A stretch of 64,000 nt of DNA from Hemibagrus wyckioides (Eukaryota; Chordata; Actinopteri; Siluriformes; Bagridae). Below, in pieces: positions 13,808 through 25,097 of the stretch (the first letter of the stretch is position 1; every line of letters starts with the position of its first letter). Made by a program: the position numbers and the translations under genes. Under the pieces are notes generated by a model that saw only the letters and a list, made by a program, of their open reading frames with translations, was not told where the DNA came from and made no database searches. The DNA is taken from the NCBI RefSeq assembly GCF_019097595.1, contig NC_080715.1, positions 11,675,573 to 11,739,572 on the forward strand. The letters are read 5' to 3'.

Positions 13808-14135
13808 TTTGTGGCATGGTGGCTTTGTGGTTAGCACTTTTGCCACAAACCTCTGGTGATGGGGGTTTGATTCTTGCCTCCACCCTGCGAGTTTCATGCT
13901 TTTTCTCTGGGTGCTCTTGTGCTTCAAGGGTTTCCTCTAGGCACTCCAGTTTCCTCCTCCAATGTAAAGACATGATTCCTAGTCTGACGGGCATCTCTAA
14001 GTTGTCTGTAGTGTTGTGAAGCGTGTGATTGTGCCCTGTTATGGGTTGGCACCTTGCCTTGTTCCCCAACTACCCTGGGTCCCTGCAACCCTGGGTAGAA
14101 TAAGTAGTACAGAAAGTGAATAAATGTATTTATAA
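13808..14135 (+). mobile_element. SINE-like interspersed repeat
   Basis: The head GGCATGGTGGCTTTGTGGTT, then GGGTTTGATTC, resembles the A and B boxes of a tRNA-type promoter. A body with TTTCCTCCTCCAATGTAAAG and GCATCTCTAAGTTGTC follows, and the copy ends in GTGAATAAATG. Related pieces occur at 8085, 22805 (reversed), 32370, 32630, 37435, 46196 (reversed) and 63765, so it is a dispersed family. It resembles a repeat I associate with catfish genomes, which is recall and was not checked. Confidence 0.7.
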
Positions 14136-14650
14136 ATGAATATTGTACTCCCTATTTATTTTAGCTATAATCTGAGTAACAGTGTTTTGGCCTCATCATC
14201 CATTATCAAAATATTACTGAAAATAAAAAAAAGGAATAAAATTCTAGAATGTACTTTTCCTCTATGCATTGATCTGCAGGAAATCTGGATGATTTGACCT
14301 TCTGTGAAACATGTGGCTTGTGGAAGATTTCTAATATAGTAATAAAGGTTAATGTATTCAGGTTACATGGTTGAGTGAATGCTGTGGAACTGCTGTGTTT
14401 TTTATTTTTCATATCCTCTAATATAAGGTTCGTGGAAAATTATATTTTATATACAGGATCTTAATTATATTCATATATAACATGACCTATGGAAACATAA
14501 TATGAACTTATTAAAGTATTTGATAATGAGACAAATCAGTGAGACAAACATGGACTCAAATGGAGGCAAAAATCTCAATCACGGCCCCACCCTTGTGCTG
14601 TTTCGGTTTGAAATGATGCCTACTTGCAAATATCATTAAAGTGAGCAAAC

Positions 14651-14682
14651 ACTATTTAACCATGTACTATTAAATACCTAGA

Positions 14683-14728
<46 letters not shown>

Positions 14729-14760
14729 TCTAGGTTTTTAATAGTACATGGTTAAATAGT
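14651..14760. repeat. Long inverted repeat around a TA microsatellite
   Basis: The left arm (14651-14687) and right arm (14724-14760) are 37-bp reverse complements with a single mismatch. They are separated by a pure (TA)n run that is itself self-complementary. The left arm starts ACTATTTAACCATGTACTAT. The whole 110 bp can fold as one hairpin, as in small foldback or MITE-like elements. Confidence 0.93.
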
Positions 14761-15054
14761 ATATATATACAAATGCTATAGAATAGAATGTTATGGGAAC
14801 ATTCTTCCATTAGCATTCTCTCAGAAGGGAATAAACATCTTCCCAATGATAATAAAAGCCAGGCATATCCAGGAAGTATAAATCAAAAGCTGGGGGAAGT
14901 GTCATCAAATGCACAGTGACCAGGGGGCTGTTGAAACATGATGAGGCTCACTGCTGGAGAAAGCTCATAAAGACGTCAGGACAATGCAGATTGCACATTC
15001 GTATTTCCTTCAGCGAGACCATTCTTTTCATTTCCTGCAGCCTTGCATCTGCAG

Positions 15055-15190
15055 TGTTAGCTCAGTCATCACTTATACGCTCTAGCAGCCATGAGGTTGT
15101 GGGTTCAAATCTCTAAAATGCCAGAAAATCTTGGAACAAGGAATTTAACTCCTAGCTACTCAGCTGTATGCATGGATTAATAAGTTTAAA
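15055..15190 (+). mobile_element. tRNA-derived SINE, degenerate
   Basis: TTAGCTCAGT followed about 45 bp later by GTGGGTTCAAATC has the spacing and sequence of RNA polymerase III A and B boxes. A decayed body (AAGGAATTTAACTCCTAGCT, then CAGCTGTATG) matches the fuller SINE at 59378. It sits just upstream of ramp1. Confidence 0.6.
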
Positions 15191-15357
15191 AGGATTTGGG
15201 GAAAAAATGTAAGTGTGCACACTTGCCTCACCATCAAAGCATGTGCTGTGAGACAAAGCAAAAGCCAAAATAATATCTGTAATTGCTCAAATGTCTTATG
15301 TGTTGTAACTGTGACTTCTTCTTCTTCTTCTTAAGCCTAGCGTGAAAGTGTGGAGAC

Positions 15358-15418
15358 ATGGCGCACATTGTGACCTCGCTGATTTCTACCACTTTAATCA
15401 TGAGCTTCGCATTCGCAG
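15358..15418 (+). CDS. ramp1: Receptor activity-modifying protein 1-like, exon 1
   Basis: This exon encodes a 20-residue signal peptide (MAHIVTSLISTTLIMSFAFA) plus one base. The ATG has a good context (GAGACATGG) and the exon ends at GCAG|GTAATC. RAMP1 in mammals likewise has a first exon that encodes the signal peptide. Confidence 0.8.
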
Positions 15419-17169
15419 GTAATCACAAACAGACGCTGGGAAATGTCATCAGTGACAAGATGAGTTCCAAGAGAAGTATCAACTCTTTGAATATGTTCGG
15501 TTTAAACAGTGCTTCTGCTCTTGGCCTTTGTCATCTAAAATAATTGAAACCATACTCCTAATGTTGGCCACAGTAAGCAGCATGCTGGACTGAGGTTTGT
15601 TTTTCCCACTCTTCCCTTCTTTAGTAATGGACCAGGATTTATGCACAAACTAATTTGTTTATAGGGGAAATGGCTTTTTACAGACATTAAATCTAAGACT
15701 GTCTGTAATTTATTGCTATATATAATGGATGTTGTTTTTTTACAGTGCATCAGGGAACATTTTTGGGAAGGAAGGAATTTATGTTAAATCTGTAATGAAT
15801 TCAGAAATTACACTAATGCTCATACTTACAAGTTTCTCAAAAGATCCTGGTCACAAAATTCATATACAGTTGAGGACGTAAATGACTGATGTCTGAATGA
15901 ATGTCTGGTTTCTCTCAAGTTTTCGTCCTCATATCATTTCAGGGAGTTTTTCCTTGCCACCATTGCCTCTAGCTTGCTCATTATATAGCCAAATATATAG
16001 ACAACTTCATTGTCATTTTTATTCTGAATATTTATATTTGTGTAAAGCCGTGACAATTTCCATTGCGAATTGAATTGAATTGATTTTTTTTATTGATTTT
16101 CTTTATTTATTTGCAGAGCTTGATGCTTTGCTCTGTGACAGAGCCATGTTTGATTATGGAGTGTACAATGTCTGTGTACCTACCTTCAACGAACTCATGG
16201 CGACTGTCAATTACCAGGACGGGTGTCCGTGGCCCAGCACTCTACGGTGTTTATCTTTTACTTACCGAGGACCTGTTGATGGTCCATATGTAATACCCTC
16301 ATTCTTATGAGATCAGTGATTTTGCTAGTTGTTTATTGTAGTTAATGATTAATTCATAGTATTTATTGAATAATATGATTTATGGCTGGATCAATCATAG
16401 ATATATTGGCCATGATAAAAGTACCCTGCATGGTGCTTTGCAACAGACTGGTGTCTAATAGTGTATACACACCTCGCAAAAGACCCAGCACCAACCTGAC
16501 CAGGATAAAGTGATTACTGAAGAAGTAATAGTTATAGAATAAAGAATAAATAAGCTTTAAGATAAATAACTGATTAAAAAACAGTGAGTTTAATGGTTTA
16601 ATATCATTATACAGTGCATAAGCAACTTGGTGTGTAAAGTATAGACTAAAAATATCAACCATACATATTTAAATGTCCTGAATGATCTGTGACCTGTCAG
16701 CATTGGAAGGTCATAGCTTTTGGCCACCCAGGAATGTGTTTTGATACCCCTTTAATGTCATGCCTGTTTTATTAAGGCAGAGTGCTTGTGTGTATTCTCA
16801 GTAACTATGATAATAAATAGGAATAGGTAACACAGCTCATGTATATCACAGCGGTCTTGATCATTTTTGGATATGTGTGTGTGAACCGATGTATGCTGGG
16901 AATCTCCCTAATTCTGCTCTCTTTGTGCCCCCAGCTACTACTCTAATTTGGAAGACTGTGTCCAAGGTGTGGTTAAAATGACAGCATGCGCTAAAACACC
17001 TCTGAAGAGTCAATTCTTTTTGGATGTCCACCGCACATATTTTCTCCACTGCCCCTACTGGAAGGACCCTGATGTGCTTATGCTACTATTGTTCTCATTG
17101 CCCTGCGTCATTATCACTTTTCTATTCCCCATTTTCTATAGTTATTTCACCAACAGCATCAGTGAATAA
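15358..17169 (+). CDS. ramp1: Receptor activity-modifying protein 1-like, whole gene (3 exons)
   Basis: RAMPs are single-pass proteins that pair with the calcitonin or calcitonin-receptor-like receptor in the secretory pathway and set its selectivity for CGRP, adrenomedullin or amylin. Joining 15358-15418, 16117-16246 and 16935-17169 gives 141 aa, near the 148 aa of human RAMP1. Phases agree (G|AG, then CG|C) and splice sites are GT-AG. The ectodomain has six cysteines whose first four gaps (13, 17, 15 and 10 residues) equal those of human RAMP1. QFFLDVHRTYFLHC matches the family's FF..VH..YF..C motif. A transmembrane segment (about VLMLLLFSLPCVIITFLF) follows. There is no N-X-S/T site, as in RAMP1 and unlike RAMP2/3. 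The exon 2/3 border falls at the same place as in mammals. The tail is odd (see findings). A fish-specific RAMP paralogue is the main alternative. Confidence 0.85.
15890..16085 (+). mobile_element. Interspersed repeat with AATTGAATTG end, copy 1
   Basis: TTTCAGGGAGTTTTTCCTTG, then GTGTAAAGCCGTGACAAT and a terminal GAATTGAATTGAATTGA, define a dispersed family. Other copies are at 33305-33560 (reversed) and 38975-39212. This one ends about 30 bp upstream of ramp1 exon 2, so it lies next to the splice acceptor's pyrimidine tract. Confidence 0.7.
16117..16246 (+). CDS. ramp1: RAMP1-like, exon 2
   Basis: This exon encodes ELDALLCDRAMFDYGVYNVC and onward to CPWPSTL, the first half of the ectodomain with three of its six cysteines. 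The acceptor is TTATTTGCAG|AG and the donor is CTACG|GTGTTT; that donor is weaker than consensus but keeps phase with exon 3. Confidence 0.85.
16935..17169 (+). CDS. ramp1: RAMP1-like, exon 3
   Basis: This exon encodes YYSNLEDC, TAC and FLHC (the last three ectodomain cysteines), the juxtamembrane KDPD, one transmembrane helix and a short tail ending TNSISE, stop TAA. The acceptor is GCCCCCAG|CTAC. The 3' UTR continues beyond 17169; an ATTAAA near 17513 could be its poly(A) signal. Confidence 0.88.
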
Positions 17170-18689
17170 CTCGGATTGCAACAGCGGCAACATCTAAGAA
17201 TTAGATGTTAAGGAAAAATGTATTAGTGTCGATCACTTTTATTTTTACCTCGGGCAAATGTCAGTTCCAACTGTAACCTTTAGTTTCTAACTGTTAACTG
17301 GTTAATTTTTACTCACTGAGTAAATAACCAGATAACTACAAAGGGTATTGCTCAGTTATTCTGAGCTGTCTTCCACAGAAAGTATGACATAATTGATACA
17401 CAAACAAGTCTGTGATTGATCGTCACAAAGGCATCCTCTAGCTGATTTGTTCACAAGATGTATGACGAGTGTCAGTCTTATTCTTTGTACATTGTAGTTA
17501 TAGAAATTGTCATTAAATTATTCATAAACAGGAACCAGTACGTAACCTTAGAAAGTATGTTAGCTTCTCATGACCCTCCACGTTAAGTATATTGAGAACT
17601 TCTGCTACACAAAAATAGGCTTAAATCAATGTATGTTGAAACACATCATAAATATTTATTTTGAGACAAAAAAATAACAATTTGTTTTACAGTGGTTCGA
17701 AAACATTTTTACAGTAATAGTCATTTCTACTGCTATTAAAATATCCACATAACATCATTTCCTTCAGTATTGCTAAAGCTAAAGTAATACATTACTTATC
17801 ATAAGAACTTGTTTGCCTTTTTTTTTTTGACAAACTATACCTCTTACCATAGTTACAACAAGGCAACACTGAGTTATACAAGTGGTCTGTTTGGGATTGA
17901 CAAGAGATAGACATGATTTAAGGGTAACTTGACACATGGCTGCTGAATGTATGGAGAGCAAACATTTATACATTAAATGCATTACAGGCCAAAATAATGG
18001 AAACTATCAGGTGATATTTATAGGTTTGACGATATTTTACAGTGAAGTCAATTGGAATTTTAACCAAAATATTACATTGGTGTGGAGCAATGTATTTTCA
18101 TTAGCATTTAATAGGGATAAGAATGAATTCTTCACTGATAGCAGTCCCTTATAATGACCAGATATAAGTGTTTTTGTTGTTGTTGTTTTCAAATCAGCTA
18201 ATCAAGCTTCATTTATGTATAGAGCATCTGAATGTGAGAGTCCTTTATACAAAAGGGTTGCAATAAACAAATATTATAACAAATATTATATATATTGTAT
18301 CATCATTTTATAACTTCATTATATTAACTCTTTTTTTTTTGTTAACTTATTTTTACTGTTAGCACTTAAATGTCTTAAATGTCTTAAATGTCTCAGTAAA
18401 GTCTTTTTTTTCTGTTGTAAAAGTGCTACTGTTTAAGGTCTATCATACATTAAAAAATAATAATAATAATATGTAATATAATATGTAGGGATGGATCACT
18501 GTTGATTCTGGTAATTTGGTAACTGAAATTGGTTGCCCATTTTAGAAGAAATGTCTGTTACCTGTTATGGTATGTAATTGTACTGTATGTTGTCACGCTA
18601 ATGAACACAGATCGACAGAGATCTGGATGTGATCATGATTAATGATGGCAATCATAGCAAAGCAGGCTGCAAACTGCACTCTGCAAATA

Positions 18690-19420
18690 TACACCAATCA
18701 GCCATAACATTAAAACCACCTGGCAAATATTGTGTAGGTCCCTCCTTGCGCTGCCAAAACAACTCAAATCCATCAGGGCAAGGACAACACAAGACACCTG
18801 ATGGTGTGCTGTGGTATCTGGAACCAAACTGTTAGCAACAGAACCTTTAAGTCCTGTAAGTTGTGAATTGGGGCCCCCATGAATCGGATTTGTTTGTCTA
18901 GCAGATGCTCAATCAGATTAAGACTCAGGGAATTTGGAGGCCAAGTCAACACCTTGAACACTTTATCATGTTCCTCAAACCATTCCTAAACAATTTTTCA
19001 GTGTTTAGGTAAGTGGTATGTGTCAAATTAACATTAACATGAATGTCAGGACTCAAGGTTTCCCAGCAGAACATTGCCCATAGCATCAGGCCTGGGATTG
19101 TGTAGCTTTGTGCACTCTGTCACTCTGGTTCACCGGGTGTCATTCCTTGGACCATTCTGTTATGTGCTAACTGCTGCATATTAGAAACACCCTACAAGAC
19201 CTGCCATTTTGGAGATTTCTGACTCAGCTGTTCTACCATTTCAATTTGTTTTTTGTCAAAATCAATCAGATCCTTACGCTTGACCATTTATTCTGCTTCC
19301 AACTTTGAGAACTGACAATTCACTATATACCACCCCATGCCACAGATGCCACTGTTACGTTAAAATTAATGTTATACACATCCGCTCTCAGTGGTTTTAA
19401 TATTATGGCTGATCGGTACA
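18690..19420 (-). mobile_element. Tc1-like DNA transposon remnant A
   Basis: Terminal inverted repeats (TACACCAATCAGCCATAACA at the left, its imperfect reverse complement ending GGCTGATCGGTACA at the right) bound about 730 bp. On the minus strand, 18961-18773 reads FKVLTWPPNSLSLNLIEHLL and then QIPQHT, the C-terminal DDE part of a Tc1 transposase (consensus [12 protein letters not shown]). Near the right end, minus-strand pieces correspond to the N-terminal helix-turn-helix region. The middle is deleted and the frame is broken. Confidence 0.85.
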
Positions 19421-20469
19421 CTAACAGAAGAAACTATAGGGTTATCGTACAACACAAATAATGTGATAAAATATCTTACAGCATCTTAAAAAGAGAGCAA
19501 CAGGATGGCTGACCTGAGGATGCACAGCATTATCAGCAAGTATGGTTATTATCAATGAGCTCAAGACATGTGAGAGCACTTCAGTTCTTCAAGCACACTT
19601 GACACTTGTGAGTTATAAGTGTAGTATATCTTCGCGCACTCAACTCGGCTACCTCTATTAAAGGAAACTGCTTAAACGCCTTAACAACTTAAACACAAAC
19701 CTCAGCAGAAGGATTTTAATGCTAGCATTACATAATGTTCCATATTCCATGATGCACCTGATTGCTTAATACTACGTTCTGAAGCGTCTCATGTCTGTAT
19801 CAGTATCAATATCTCAGAGTATCAGAAAGCAAGCACTATGGTAGCACGCATGACTCCTACTTGGTCTGAAGGGGGAAAAAAAGATATCAGTGCATCTCTA
19901 ATTACATGTAGGTCTACTGAAGTTAGCTCTGAAATTTATAAACAACTTAATCAGTTATGGTAATATTAACCTTCATGTATGAAAAAAATCTTTCAGATTT
20001 CACAGTATTAAATGATTAAATGTATAGTATATAAAAACATTTCCTCTCATAGGGCACTTTGCTTTGCAAATAATCGTGAACCATGAAAATATCTTGAATA
20101 TAATCACGTTTATATACGATTTCTGATTACAAAAATGCAATAAACCGAATATATGATTATTAAACGTCTACTTTTCTAAACGTAGACTATTAAGTTTCTG
20201 TAGTTCTACTGGCAAATTATTTCGAATCAATAATCTTTCAAGAAATAAGTGCTAACTTTGAACAAAATTTTCTACCAATGGAAAAAAAACAAGGCTATTT
20301 CTAGCTTGAATTGAGTGCAAAACTATCAAAACATATTTGGTATTATTGTAATCCAATATTTGGTGATATTCAAGATATTTTCACCATCAATGTGAAATTG
20401 TAAAAATGTATTAAAAAAATACAAAAATAAAACTTACAATAACTTGGCTGCATTAGTGTGTACATGCCT

Positions 20470-21230
20470 ACACTAATACTTTGTTATAGCACTTTTTCAT
20501 TTCATTTACACCTCTTCTTTCCTGATCCATCAAGTGCAACTCTTGTGTACAGCCTGCTTCAGGTCACCCCACAGATTTATAGCTGGATTCACACCTGAGC
20601 TCTGGTTAGATCATTCCTTTCTTGATTTGGATGGATGCTTTGGGTTCTTTTCATGATCACTTTTCATCTTCAGCTTACTAGCAGACACCTTAAAATCGAC
20701 TGTCATTTGTAGCCATTTATGATTTCTGCCCTCTTGGCAAAACCCACAGTTTTGGCTGGAAAAAAGCAGCTGTAAAGCATGATGCTGCCACCACCATGTT
20801 GTGTGGTGATGTGTTTCTTTTGCACCAAACATACCTTTTGGAATTGGTCTAATCAGAATCAACACATTTTACCACTTGTCACATTGTTATGATTTAGTTT
20901 AGGTTTTTGTGAGAAAAGGACTTCCATCTAGCAGCCCTACCACATAGCTTTGACATGTGAAGAATAAGAGAGATTGTCACATACAGAGAGTAATCAGTAC
21001 TTTTCACATGTTCCTGCAGCTCATTTAATGCTGCCATAGCTCTCTTGACAGCCTCCCGGGTAAGTTTTTTTTCTTGTCCTTTTAATAACTTTAGCGAGAC
21101 ATCCTGTTCTTGTTGATGTCACTGTGATGCTCCAGTTTCTTGAATTTGTTGATAATAGCCTTTATGGTGTTCCATGGTACATCGAATGTTCCGGGACCAT
21201 GGCTTCAGCAGTCAGATGAAACCAACCAAA
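20470..21230 (-). mobile_element. Transposon-like interspersed repeat
   Basis: CAGGTCACCCCACAGATTTA, CATGATGCTGCCACCACCAT and TTTGCACCAAACATACCTTTTGG resemble a dispersed transposon-derived sequence common in fish and other lower vertebrates. The minus-strand ORF at 20865-20611 contains QHHALQLLFSSQN and is interrupted. The superfamily assignment is unsure. Confidence 0.5.
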
Positions 21231-21448
21231 AAAGAACAGCTGATATTTATTTTGGGTTAATCATCATAATTTCAATGACAGCTGTATGATAATTATTTTA
21301 GAACATGACTGAATGGGACTTATTTGTTCTGAACACAGCCACACCATAATTAAAATAGGATGTGCACACTTATGCAGCCAGCTTATTATAACTATTTTCA
21401 TATTTATTTTATTTTTCAACAATGTTTCTGATAAATGTTTAGACATTG

Positions 21449-21452
<4 letters not shown>

Positions 21453-21545
<93 letters not shown>

Positions 21546-21563
21546 CCATATATATATATATGG

Positions 21564-21598
<35 letters not shown>

Positions 21599-21611
21599 TG
21601 TGTGTGTTCTG
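21453..21611. repeat. TA/GT compound microsatellite
   Basis: About 100 bp of almost pure TA is followed by a GT run with few interruptions. It creates long false ORFs of Tyr-Ile and Cys-Val. Confidence 0.97.
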
Positions 21612-22232
21612 TTGGTGGAGTAAAAAGCTAAGGGGGTCATTGGAATTTATTTTACACTTGAAGGGCTCCCTGGTAGTAAACCTTTTGAGAACATGTGTAT
21701 TATTTGAAAGATATTATGAAAATGCAGAAAATATGTTTTTCAGGAAAAAAAAAAAACAGGACTTTCCGTTAAACCCTCACCAGATTCTATATTTACTCCT
21801 TCCGCATTGAATCGAAAGCACTATTTAGACTTCAGTAATAATGTGGTTTGCGCCACTGTTCTAACAGCTGAATATACTGAAGAAGAATGGTTGTGGAATT
21901 AATACAATCTGACTCCATCCATTTTTCACTGTCTTTACTTCCCTCGAAATGAAGCTCTTTGGAAAGTGAAGCACACATTCAGTGTCAAATCCAATAAAAG
22001 AAAATTGAAAGCGAAGCAGTCCGACATATTGTTACACAATAACACATTATTTATGGGATCGGGTGGGTGGGCTAAGCAACTAGGGTGGCATTAGTCAATT
22101 AGACCCATTTTGGATTTTTTCCTCATGATCCAACATCTGAAAAACCACATACTACCCACACACCTTTGGATTCTCCTCCAGACTTAATGGTTTTAACCTT
22201 CTATTTCCTACCATTCCTGCACCTGTTCACAC

Positions 22233-22270
<38 letters not shown>

Positions 22271-22287
22271 TCACACACACACACTAT
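22233..22287. repeat. CT/CA compound microsatellite
   Basis: An (TC)n run followed by (AC)n. The 169-codon ORF that crosses it has no coding character on either side. Confidence 0.95.
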
Positions 22288-22804
22288 GGCCCGTAAAATG
22301 TTTAAAGAACAGGTATCTGTGATTTTCCAGCCTGCACAGGTGTATTCTCTCCCAGCACTGAGCGATCCTATAAACATCCCCACTGAACAGAAGCTCTGCA
22401 GATTATTAGGCTGCTTGAATAAGCAACAAGTCTGCAGTCTTGGAAACCACAATTACCTAAGAAATGCCAGCCATCATGACAATAGATGCCTGTTTAAGAG
22501 CTCCTTTTGTTCACTATCCATCTCTGTTGATTCAAACCATTCCTTTACAAGGCCGTGTCCAAGCACTCATGCCACTGGCGTCATTCTTACTGCCGCCTGC
22601 AGACACGTTATTACAGCCACAGTAAGACTTAGTCTACGGAACCAAAGAGTCAAGAGGAAACCAAGTCACTTGTAAAGTGACAGTAAAGTGTTTGTGGCCC
22701 AGGTGGTCATGAAATATTCAGCATATATGTGATATCTATAAAGGAAACAAACAACATAATGGCAGTGTTGGATCTTTAGGAATTGAATTGAGCACCAAGC
22801 ATTA

Positions 22805-23070
22805 TTCATGCCATACATTCATTTATTCCTTCATCTTCAGTAACCACTCTTGATTTTGGATTAAGATCATGAGCCTAATCCAAGAATTTTGGGTGTGTGA
22901 TGGGAATACAACCTGGATGAATACACCAGTCCATCTCAGGATTGTATCCATGCACATGTTCGCATTCTCATTCATACCAGCTAATTTGGAGTTTCCAAGT
23001 ATACAACCATACTGGCAGGTTTTCTTGATGTGAGAGAAACCGGAGAACCTGAAGGAACACATAGCCAGAA
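22805..23070 (-). mobile_element. SINE-like repeat, reversed copy
   Basis: This is the reverse complement of the family at 13808, diverged. CATTCATTTATTCCTTCATC begins it, then GGATGAATACACCAGTCCAT and GAACCTGAAGGAACACA follow. A second reversed repeat fragment with tRNA-like SINE character continues at about 23115-23260. Confidence 0.6.
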
Positions 23071-24682
23071 ACCTGAGCTATTTTTTTCTCACTCTAAAGA
23101 AATGCATCTCTAACCACATTTATTCATTCATATGGCAGATGGTTTTATCCCAAAGTGGCTTTCAGATGAGACGAGCTATTAAGGGTTCTTTGGCAGTCCT
23201 TCTTCAACCTTCTGTTCTCTAATTCAGATCCTTAGCCACTGAGTCACCATTGCCCTAATCACGCATCTGTACTGTAACTACTGCCCAATTTTTTTTTTAA
23301 TCAATACAGTGCCCACTTTTGAAATTTGAGGACAACCACAAGAAACTTCTGTGTGGTCTGACAACCTGTTTGAATGGGTAGCAGCATTTGGTTTTAAGAG
23401 TAATCTCTTATATTTCACCGTCCTCCAATTTCACTGAGTTAAATTGGAAAAAAAACTTCCGTGGAAGTGTGTGTGTGAAAACTGACCCTGGTCTTTGTGA
23501 TTTGGGTAAAGTACACACTGATGTAGCACAACCAACAAAAACCAGTCAGGAGGTTATTTACAGTCTAAAGGGCAACTTTTTTCACTATCTATGCCTTAAT
23601 TTGTTAAGAAACAGGAAAAAATAATACTTCAGTTCATACGAAAAGCATGGACGAAAGATCAGTGACCCCAACTCAGAGCATCCGCGGTCCTCTGAGGAAC
23701 GTTTTGTGTAAAAAGATAAAGGGAAAGATAAAAGAAATTTGACTGCTTATTTGTTGGCTGTGGTACAATGTGGGTTTTAAAAGGTCATGCACTTCCTTTA
23801 AACTAGTTAAAGTTTGATAGATGGGACCAAAGCCAAGTTTCCTCTCTGCCCTCATTCACTGATTTGGCAGCAGAATGCAGTGGAGCCAAATATTCTCGCT
23901 TCCAGAACTAGCTCTAATGCTAAGCACATCCATATACACTGACAGTTCGTCAGTCAGTGGATTAAGATTGATTTTATGATTAAACTTTATAATCTGTTTA
24001 TATTACATCTTCAAAGCATGTACACTATGGCTTTAACTGTTCCAATAAAACAATAAATCAAATGTACCATAAAATGTAACTACAAGTCTCGCCATCATGA
24101 GCACAAAATAAATAATATAGGAAAAGTATAAGAGTGTGCTAACTTATTCAGTCCACGCTAATGTCTCTTGCTACTTCTTTTATGTTAGGCCATGTCATTA
24201 CAAATTTAACAAGTAAGTGCTGTTTTGAAGAAAAGCTAATTGTGCAGTACAGCAAATAAATAACCGCAAATAAATAAAAAGCTTAAACAAGAGGATCTAT
24301 CAGAAGAAATCTCACTTAGCGTTCATGTCTTCATGACGGCATTTTATCACACCACATACAAAAATAGGGAATTGCACAGAATGTGTTTCAAATGAACCAC
24401 CCTGAGGGTTCTCAGATGGATGTTACTACTACTGAAAATCATTCAGATTCTGTGGCCAGTACATACACCACTGATGAGAAGGCAACTCAGACTTGACAAG
24501 ACATGGGCTGTTATATGCAGTGAATTCAGGGTAGAGAGTGAATCATAAACTTTATACATCAATGTAAGGTCCATTTTAGTGATTCCAGAACCTGGTTTCA
24601 GAGTTATATTTTAGTAATTCACTTGCTTTAACACAATGGACTCACCTCATCAGCTCATTAACAAACACTTCATGAGGTAAAA

Positions 24683-24683
<1 letters not shown>

Positions 24684-24711
<28 letters not shown>
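24684..24711. repeat. GT microsatellite
   Basis: A (TG)n run of about 14 units lies in the probable slc4a3 3' UTR or flank. Confidence 0.95.
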
Positions 24712-24715
<4 letters not shown>

Positions 24716-25019
24716 GCTACTAAAGCAGTAAACTGTCCTGAACCAGGACTGCGAAACACTGGACATCATCAAGTTTTAGGGAGACCACTTATGAAGAAAA
24801 ATGTAAAAATTATGTAAGAAATAAATAAGAATAACAACCACACAAAGTAGCTAAATCCTGTGAATCTCTGGCATCAATGTCTCCAATTTACACAGAATAA
24901 GTACAATGTTTGAATATACACATTACAGAATCCTGAAGGAGAGTAGATGAGTTCATCATCATACATCATGGCCAGTGTCACCTTTACAGGCTGTTTATCC
25001 CGTGACTGGAGACCAGGGT

Positions 25020-25097
25020 CTACACAAGCATGTGAATCTCATTATACTCGTCACGACCATCTTCGTCAAAATTGGGTGAATCCTCATCTGCGTCCAA
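25020..25097 (-). CDS. slc4a3: slc4a3 last coding exon
   Basis: It encodes the cytoplasmic C-terminal tail [10 protein letters not shown] then [15 protein letters not shown] and stop TAG. The acceptor is TTCCTACAG|TTG, phase 0. LDADE resembles the LDADD motif of AE1 that has been reported to bind carbonic anhydrase II. Confidence 0.96.
   Translation of the reverse strand: MDADEDSPNFDEDGRDEYNEIHMLV

Larger units (their letters stand above)
4961..15357. other. Intergenic region between igfbp2 and ramp1
   Basis: The two genes are divergently arranged, minus on the left and plus on the right. I see no supportable exon here. The region contains the minisatellite at 5662-5906, a LINE-like tail at 5921-5973, SINE-like copies near 8085-8260 and 13808-14135, a CA/CT microsatellite at 11641-11686, and the hairpin at 14651-14760. 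The remaining sequence is AT-rich with many homopolymer runs and only short accidental ORFs. Confidence 0.6.
17170..25019. other. Intergenic region with 3' UTRs of ramp1 and slc4a3
   Basis: The two genes converge here. The left part should hold the ramp1 3' UTR and the right part the slc4a3 3' UTR. Between them are a Tc1-like remnant (18690-19420), a transposon-like repeat (20470-21230), TA/GT, CT/CA and GT microsatellites, and a reversed SINE-like copy (22805-23070). I saw no further gene. Confidence 0.6.

Noticed and set aside
21313..21810. 165-codon plus-strand ORF
   Set aside because: Most of it is the TA and GT microsatellite read as Tyr-Ile and Cys-Val; the flanks have no coding signal.
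22166..22675. 169-codon plus-strand ORF
   Set aside because: It passes through a CT/CA microsatellite and resembles no protein I know; no splice or codon evidence.
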